A DNA stretch of 64,000 nt from contig NZ_ML123034.1 in the NCBI RefSeq assembly GCF_003846185.1, forward strand, positions 5,133,442 through 5,197,441, read 5' to 3'. How positions within the stretch are numbered: the stretch's first letter is position 1; every line of letters begins with the position of its first letter. Position numbers and translations under genes: made by a program. This document shows, piece after piece, positions 58,840-64,000 of this stretch. The notes below the pieces were generated by a model. The model had not been told where the DNA came from and ran no database searches. It worked only from the letters and a program-made list of their open reading frames with translations. This DNA comes from Streptomyces sp. ADI96-02 (GTDB taxonomy: Bacteria > Actinomycetota > Actinomycetes > Streptomycetales > Streptomycetaceae).

Positions 58840-60969
58840 GTGACCGCCGATACCGTGCCGTCCACTGCGTTGCTGACCGGAGCAGGCGGCGTCGTAGACA
58901 GGGACAGCTCCAACTACACCGCGCGGCACCTTCTCGTACTCGAAGGGCTTGAGGCCGTCCGCAAGCGCCCCGGCATGTACATCGGGTCCACCGACAGCCG
59001 CGGTCTCATGCACTGCCTCTGGGAGATCATCGACAACTCCGTCGACGAGGCCCTCGGCGGCTACTGCGACCGGATCGAGGTCATCCTCCACGACGACGCC
59101 TCCGTCGAGGTCCGGGACAACGGCCGCGGCATCCCGGTCGACGTGGAGCCCAAGACCGGCCTCTCCGGCATCGAGGTCGTCATGACCAAGCTGCACGCCG
59201 GAGGCAAGTTCGGCGGCGGCTCCTACGCGGCCTCCGGGGGCCTCCACGGGGTCGGCGCCTCCGTGGTCAACGCCCTCTCCGCCCGCCTGGACGTCGAGGT
59301 CGACCGCAACAGCGCGACGCACTCGATCAGCTTCCGGCGCGGGGTTCCCGGCATGTTCACGGAGCAGGGGCCGGACAGCCCGTTCGACCCCGCCAACGGG
59401 CTGCGCAAGGGCAAGCGGGTCCCGAAGACGCGTACCGGTACCCGGGTGCGGTACTGGGCCGACCGGCAGATCTTCCTCAAGGACGCCAAGCTCAACCTGG
59501 ACACGCTGTACCAGCGGGCCCGCCAGACGGCCTTCCTGGTGCCGGGTCTCACCATCGTCGTCCACGACGAGCGCGGACTGGACGGCGAGGGCAAGTCGGA
59601 GGAGACGTTCCGCTTCGACGGCGGCATCAGCGAGTTCTGCGAGTACCTGGCCCAGGACAAGGCCGTCTGCGACGTCCAGCGGCTGACCGGCACGGGTACG
59701 TTCAAGGAGACCGTTCCCGTCCTCGACGACCGCGGCCACATGACGCCGACCGAGGTCACCCGCGAGCTCGGCGTCGACATCGCGCTGCGCTGGGGCACCG
59801 GATACGACACCACGGTCAAGTCGTTCGTCAACATCATCGCCACGCCCAAGGGCGGCACCCACGTCAGCGGCTTCGAGCGCTCCCTGACCCGCACGGTCAA
59901 CGAGGCCCTGCGCTCCGCCAAGATCCTCAGGGTCGCCGAGGACGACGTGGTCAAGGACGACGCCCTCGAAGGGCTCACCGCGGTCGTCACCGTACGGCTC
60001 GCCGAGCCGCAGTTCGAGGGCCAGACCAAGGAGGTGCTCGGCACCTCGGCGGCCAACCGGATCGTCGCGAACGTGGTCGCCAAGGAGCTGAAGGCCTTCC
60101 TGACCTCGACCAAGCGGGATGCGAAGGCCCAGGCCAGGGCGGTGCTGGACAAGGCCGTCGCCGCCGCCCGCACCCGTATCGCGGCCCGCCAGCACAAGGA
60201 CGCCCAGCGCCGCAAGACCGCGCTGGAGTCCTCCTCGCTGCCCGCCAAGCTCGCCGACTGCCGCAGCGACGACGTCGAGCGCAGCGAGCTCTTCATCGTC
60301 GAGGGCGACTCGGCGCTCGGTACCGCCAAGCTGGCCCGGAACAGCGAGTTCCAGGCGCTGCTGCCGATCCGCGGCAAGATCCTCAACGTACAGAAGTCGT
60401 CCGTCTCGGACATGCTGAAGAACGTCGAGTGCGGTGCGATCATCCAGGTCATAGGAGCGGGGTCGGGGCGGACCTTCGACATCGACGCGGCCCGCTACGG
60501 CAAGGTCATCATGATGACCGACGCCGACGTCGACGGCTCCCACATCCGCACTCTGCTGCTGACCCTCTTCCAGCGCTACATGCGCCCGATGGTCGAGGCC
60601 GGACGGGTCTTCGCCGCGGTGCCCCCGCTGCACCGCATCGAGCTGGTCCAGCCCAAGAAGGGCCAGGACAAGTACATCTACACGTACTCCGACAACGAGC
60701 TGCGCCAGACCCTGCTGGAGCTCCAGCGCAAGAACGTCCGGATCAAGGACTCCATCCAGCGCTACAAGGGCCTGGGCGAGATGGACGCCGACCAGCTGGC
60801 CGAGACGACGATGGATCCCCGCCACCGCACCCTGCGCCGCATCAACATCGGCGACCTGGAATCCTCCGAGCAGGTCTTCGACCTGCTGATGGGCAACGAG
60901 GTGGCACCCCGCAAGGAGTTCATCACCAGCTCGGCGGCCACCCTGGACCGCTCCCGCATCGACGCCTGA
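58840..60969 (+). CDS. parE: DNA topoisomerase IV subunit B (ParE)
   Basis: 709 residues from GTG 58840, GAGGA upstream. GHKL ATPase: IIDNSVDEALGGYCD, VRDNGRGIPVDV and GGLHGVGASVVNALSA. TOPRIM: FIVEGDSALGTAKLARN and MTDADVDGSHIRTLL. It ends at GNEVAPRKEFITSSAATLDR. The type II topoisomerase that unlinks replicated chromosomes, acting with ParC, whose gene is not within this window. Assigned to ParE rather than GyrB by position and because gyrB lies near the origin in streptomycetes. Confidence 0.93.
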   Translation: MTADTVPSTALLTGAGGVVDRDSSNYTARHLLVLEGLEAVRKRPGMYIGSTDSRGLMHCLWEIIDNSVDEALGGYCDRIEVILHDDASVEVRDNGRGIPVDVEPKTGLSGIEVVMTKLHAGGKFGGGSYAASGGLHGVGASVVNALSARLDVEVDRNSATHSISFRRGVPGMFTEQGPDSPFDPANGLRKGKRVPKTRTGTRVRYWADRQIFLKDAKLNLDTLYQRARQTAFLVPGLTIVVHDERGLDGEGKSEETFRFDGGISEFCEYLAQDKAVCDVQRLTGTGTFKETVPVLDDRGHMTPTEVTRELGVDIALRWGTGYDTTVKSFVNIIATPKGGTHVSGFERSLTRTVNEALRSAKILRVAEDDVVKDDALEGLTAVVTVRLAEPQFEGQTKEVLGTSAANRIVANVVAKELKAFLTSTKRDAKAQARAVLDKAVAAARTRIAARQHKDAQRRKTALESSSLPAKLADCRSDDVERSELFIVEGDSALGTAKLARNSEFQALLPIRGKILNVQKSSVSDMLKNVECGAIIQVIGAGSGRTFDIDAARYGKVIMMTDADVDGSHIRTLLLTLFQRYMRPMVEAGRVFAAVPPLHRIELVQPKKGQDKYIYTYSDNELRQTLLELQRKNVRIKDSIQRYKGLGEMDADQLAETTMDPRHRTLRRINIGDLESSEQVFDLLMGNEVAPRKEFITSSAATLDRSRIDA

Positions 60970-61371
60970 GAACCGCCCCCGCCCTTCTTCCCCGGACGAC
61001 CACGCCTTTCCCGGCCCGGCCGGTCCCACGCGCAGAACGCCCGCGGGGATCCGCCGGGCCGGTCCGTTCGTCGCGGGCGAGCCGGCCGCAACGGGGGACG
61101 ACGCGGTGCAGGACGTACCCGGGCGGGACGTAGCCGGGAGGGACGCGGCGCGACCCCGCGCCGGCACGGCCGAGGTCTACCCGGAGGCGCACCGCAGCGC
61201 CGCGGTCGTGCTGCTGTTCGTCGCCGAACTCGTCCGCAGCTGCGGCCGGTTCACCCTCGCCGACGTCGTCGCGGCGCGGGCGCGGCGAGGGAGGTCGTCC
61301 GGCGATCCCGCGTGGGCGGGGCTCCGCGCCACCCGGCGCTCGGGGCACGGCCGCTGAGAGCTGTCCCGCCC
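60970..61371 (+). other. 402-base gap after parE
   Basis: Apart from a doubtful 83-codon frame (61106-61357) I see no feature. No strong terminator hairpin follows parE. Confidence 0.4.
61106..61357 (+). CDS. Possible small protein
   Basis: 83 codons from a GTG. The middle (EVYPEAHRSAAVVLLFVAEL, VRSCGRFTLADVVAARARRG) looks like a real helical segment, but the ends are Arg/Gly-rich. It lies between parE and the convergent response-regulator gene, and the ribosome-binding site is unclear. It may be a chance frame. Confidence 0.3.
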   Translation: MQDVPGRDVAGRDAARPRAGTAEVYPEAHRSAAVVLLFVAELVRSCGRFTLADVVAARARRGRSSGDPAWAGLRATRRSGHGR

Positions 61372-62046
61372 TCAGCCCGTGGCCCACGCGTAGCGGTGTT
61401 CCGGGCGGCCCGTCTCGCCGTACCGCAGGGTCAGGCGGACCCGGCCGGTGCGTTCCAGCAGCTTCAGGTAGCGCTGCGCCGTCTGCCGGCTCATTCCCGC
61501 GCAGTCGGCGATCTCCTGGGCGGAGAGCGGCCCGTCGGCGCTCCGCAGGGCCTGTCGCACCAGCTCGGCGGTGGTGGGGGAGTGGCCCTTGGGGAGGTCC
61601 GGTTCGCCCGCCGCCCACAGGGCGCCGAAGAGCCGGTCCACCTCCGCCTGCTCGGCCTCGCCGCCGCCGTCGAGCGTGTGGCGCAGAGCGGCGTACGCCT
61701 CCAGCTTCGACCGCAGGCCGGCGTAGGTGAACGGCTTGACCAGGTACTGGAGCGCGCCGTGCCGCATGGCCGCCTGGACCGTGGCGACGTCGCGGGCGGC
61801 GGTCACCATGATCACGTCGACCTGGCGGCCGAGTCGGCGCAGCTCCCCGGCGACGGCCAGACCGTTGCGGTCCGGCAGGTAGTGGTCGAGCAGGATCAGG
61901 TCCACCGGGACCTCTTCGACCGAGGCCAGGGCCTCGGCCGCCGAGTGGGCCCGCGCGGCCACCCGGAAGCCGGGGACCTTGGCCACGTACGCCGCGTTGA
62001 TCTGCGCCACCCGTACGTCGTCGTCCACGATGAGGACCTGGATCAC
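61372..62046 (-). CDS. CitB/DcuR-type response regulator
   Basis: 224 residues from GTG 62046, GGAGGGA 4 bases upstream. Receiver domain: VLIVDDDVRVAQINAAYVAK, phosphoacceptor Asp in LILLDHYLPDRNGLA, Lys in YLVKPFTYAGL. The C-terminal helix-turn-helix AQEIADCAGMSRQTAQRYLK is the CitB-family type. The start overlaps the kinase stop by 4 bases (GTGA). It would activate uptake of citrate or C4-dicarboxylates. Confidence 0.92.
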   Translation of the reverse strand: MIQVLIVDDDVRVAQINAAYVAKVPGFRVAARAHSAAEALASVEEVPVDLILLDHYLPDRNGLAVAGELRRLGRQVDVIMVTAARDVATVQAAMRHGALQYLVKPFTYAGLRSKLEAYAALRHTLDGGGEAEQAEVDRLFGALWAAGEPDLPKGHSPTTAELVRQALRSADGPLSAQEIADCAGMSRQTAQRYLKLLERTGRVRLTLRYGETGRPEHRYAWATG

Positions 62047-63731
62047 GTGTTCCCTCCCGTCGTGGCCGTACACCGCGCATCCGGATCGTCGTGCGGCGCG
62101 GCCTCTCGCGGTGGCGGTCCGGCGAGCGCCTCGGGGAGTACGACGGTGAACACCGCACCGCCCCCGGACCCCCGGGTGACGCTCACGCTGCCGCCCTGGC
62201 GCTCGGCCAGCCGCCGGACCAGGGCGAGCCCCAGGCCGCGTCTGCCGTGCGCGGGGAGGTCCTTGGTCGACCAGCCCTCGGTGAAGATGGTCTCGTACCG
62301 CTCCGGCGGAACTCCCGGTCCGCTGTCGTGCACCCGCAGCACCACGCTGCGGCCCTCCGCCCGCAGTCCGACCTCGATCCGGGCGTCCGGCGAACCGGCC
62401 GCCGCGTCGGAGGCGTTGTCGACGAGGTTGCCGACCACCGTGACCAGCCCGCGCGGCTCGACCACCCGGTCGGGCAGCAGTGTGCCGGGAGCGAGACGCA
62501 GCGACACGCCGCGCTCGGCCGCGACCGTCGTCTTGCCGACGAGCAGGGCGGCCAGCAGCGGGTCCCGCACCTTCTCGGTGACCTGTTCCGCCGTCGCCCG
62601 GTGGACGCCCACCACCTCGGTCACGAACTCCATCGCGTCCTCGTGCATCTCCAGCTCCAGCAGCCCCAGCAGGGTGTGCAGCCGGTTCGCGTGCTCGTGG
62701 TCCTGGGCGCGCAGCGCGTCGATCAGGCCCGTCGTCGAGTCGAGTTCGCGGCCGAGGCGTTCCAGCTCCGTCCGGTCGCGCAGGGTGACCACGGCGCCCC
62801 CGTCGTCGGTCGGCATCCGGTTGGCGAGCAGCACCCGCGCGCCCTGGACCGTCAGCAGGTCGTCGCCGACCACCCGGCCCGCCAGCACGTCCGCGGTCCG
62901 GCCGCCGTCCAGCACCTCCTCCAGCGGCCGGCCCGCCGCGTCCGGGCCGAGGCCCAGCAGCCGCTGCGCCTCGTCGTTCAGCAGCCGGATGCGGCCGGTC
63001 CCGTCCAGTGCGACGACCCCCTCCCGGATGCCGTGCAGCATGGCCTCGCGCTCGGACAGCAGCGCCGAGATGTCGGAGAACGCCAGGTCGTGGGTCTGCC
63101 GCTGGAGCCGCCGCGAGATCAGGTAGGCGGCGAGCGCGCCGACGGCCAGGGCTCCGCCCGCGTAGGCGAGAAGCCCCGGGATCGCGGCGAGGAGCCGGGC
63201 GCGGACGCTGTCGTAGGCGATGCCCACCGAGACCGCGCCGATCACCTCGCCGGAGGTGTCGCGCAGCGGCACCTTGCCCCGGGCCGAGCGGCCGAGGGTG
63301 CCGCTGTCGATCTCCATGACCTCCCGGCCGCCGAGCGCGTCCGCGGGGTCGGTGGAGACGACCGCGCCGATCCGGCGGGTCTCGGTGTGCGACCAGCGCA
63401 CGCCCCGGCGGTCCATGACCACGACGTACTCCGCACCGGTGGCCCGCCGGATCCGGTCCGCCGCGACCTGTACGGGGCCGTGGGCCGAGGGATCGGTGGT
63501 GCGCAGGCCGGTCGCGATCTGCGGTTGGGCCGCGGTGCTCTGGGCGATGGCCAGCGCCCGGCGCATGGCCTGGTCGTCCAGCTGGTGGCTGAGGGGAGCC
63601 AGGAACAGGCCGGTGACCAGCACGGTGACGCCTGTGATGATGGCCAGCTGCATCAGCAGCACCTGGGAGAAGACCCGCCGCGGCCAGCCGAACCGGCGCG
63701 GTCCCCGGTCGGATGTCGGTGGGACGCTCAT
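62043..63731 (-). CDS. CitA/DcuS-type sensor histidine kinase
   Basis: 562 residues from ATG 63731. First membrane helix at about residues 20-45 (QVLLMQLAIITGVTVLVTGL), extracytoplasmic sensor (sCache-type) to about residue 175 (AEYVVVMDRRGVRWSHT, GKVPLRDTSGEVIGAVSVGI), second helix (LLAYAGGALAVGALAAYLI), PAS domain, then the dimerisation His in DHEHANRLHTLLGLLELEM, N-box NLVDNASDAAAG and G-boxes DSGPGVPPE and RRGLGLALVRRL. It probably senses citrate or a C4-dicarboxylate. No transporter gene is yet visible at the window edge. Confidence 0.92.
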   Translation of the reverse strand: MSVPPTSDRGPRRFGWPRRVFSQVLLMQLAIITGVTVLVTGLFLAPLSHQLDDQAMRRALAIAQSTAAQPQIATGLRTTDPSAHGPVQVAADRIRRATGAEYVVVMDRRGVRWSHTETRRIGAVVSTDPADALGGREVMEIDSGTLGRSARGKVPLRDTSGEVIGAVSVGIAYDSVRARLLAAIPGLLAYAGGALAVGALAAYLISRRLQRQTHDLAFSDISALLSEREAMLHGIREGVVALDGTGRIRLLNDEAQRLLGLGPDAAGRPLEEVLDGGRTADVLAGRVVGDDLLTVQGARVLLANRMPTDDGGAVVTLRDRTELERLGRELDSTTGLIDALRAQDHEHANRLHTLLGLLELEMHEDAMEFVTEVVGVHRATAEQVTEKVRDPLLAALLVGKTTVAAERGVSLRLAPGTLLPDRVVEPRGLVTVVGNLVDNASDAAAGSPDARIEVGLRAEGRSVVLRVHDSGPGVPPERYETIFTEGWSTKDLPAHGRRGLGLALVRRLAERQGGSVSVTRGSGGGAVFTVVLPEALAGPPPREAAPHDDPDARCTATTGGNT

Positions 63732-64000
63732 CGTACGAACGGTAGATGCGTCGGGCTCCCGGCGGAAATCCGCCGGTGGATTCGCCGGTGCATTCGGATT
63801 CTTCGGTGCGTCCGCCGGTGCACCCGTCAAGGGCGGCGGTCGCCGGTGGCCCGGCCGGGAAGCCGGGCGTCGCCGCCGCGCGGTCTCGCTCGGGCCCGCG
63901 CCCATGGGTCTCGTCCTCGGGCCCGCCGACCACCTCCTGCCTCGGCAGCGCGAGCTCGCCGCCTGCGCCCGCGCGCGAATTCACCTGTGATCCGTTGTGA
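63732..64000. promoter_or_regulatory. Upstream region of the two-component system
   Basis: 269 bases to the window edge, rich in repeats of CGCCGGTG. Frames on the plus strand give only Pro/Arg/Ser-rich products. The promoter of the kinase gene, and perhaps of a divergent target gene beyond the edge, should be here. Confidence 0.4.

Noticed and set aside
61372..63984. Upstream extension of the response-regulator frame by 646 codons
   Set aside because: It is Arg/Pro-rich and overlaps the kinase gene in another frame; the GTGA overlap and ribosome-binding site define the true start.

Overview
The window is high-GC (about 70% or more) actinobacterial chromosome and looks like the conserved core of a Streptomyces. 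The evidence is GTG starts, strong third-position GC bias, WhiH- and HrdB-type regulators, the GluABCD glutamate transporter beside its two-component system, and a gene order that, from memory, follows the S. coelicolor recA-to-parE interval (roughly SCO5768-SCO5829). No rRNA, tRNA or CRISPR array was seen.

Layout. 1-3.1 kb: end of an AI-2E-family transporter, then recA-recX with a double DNA-damage promoter. 3.1-7.1 kb (minus): a small unknown protein, a rhodanese and a cysteine dioxygenase preceded by a Cys-rich leader peptide, and an FAD monooxygenase. 7.2-14.3 kb: gluABCD (minus), divergent gluR-gluK (plus), and a TAXI solute-binding protein tail-to-tail with gluK. 14.4-25.4 kb (mostly plus): miaB, a LigB-type dioxygenase, a Pro-rich MT0933-like protein (minus), miaA, a membrane protein, dapF, a RelA/SpoT homologue, an M1 aminopeptidase and hflX. 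25.49-26.76 kb: a decayed IS1182-type element inserted in the loop of the hflX terminator. 27.2-33.3 kb: a four-gene NRPS-independent siderophore (NIS) locus. 33.3-40.3 kb: dinG, lexA (minus), nrdR-nrdJ. 40.4-53.9 kb: TerD, YdbC-like, a histidine phosphatase, an ADP-ribosylglycohydrolase, rnhB, two unknown proteins, a RecQ-phosphoribosyltransferase fusion, DUF4192, an NrtR-like Nudix protein and an ABC transporter. 54-64 kb: whiH, hrdB, a secreted trypsin-like protease, a small zinc protein, parE, and a CitA/CitB-type two-component system (minus).

How the genes work together. Genome maintenance dominates: recA, recX, lexA, dinG, recQ, rnhB, parE and nrdRJ. Operator-like sites tie several of them together: SOS boxes at recA and lexA, an SOS-like site at parE, RecA-NDp (PafBC-type) promoters at recA and dinG with a near match at recQ, NrdR boxes at nrdR, a Streptomyces-type DnaA box before recA, and a DnaA-box palindrome before the DUF4192 gene. 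Other themes are glutamate uptake with its own sensor, cysteine catabolism behind a putative cysteine attenuator, ppGpp and tRNA modification, and developmental control (whiH, hrdB).

The most noteworthy items are the cysteine leader peptide, the RecA-NDp promoter set, the IS captured inside a terminator, the NIS locus with no visible decarboxylase or N-hydroxylase, the PRTase domain on RecQ, and the RelA/SpoT protein with an altered synthetase core.
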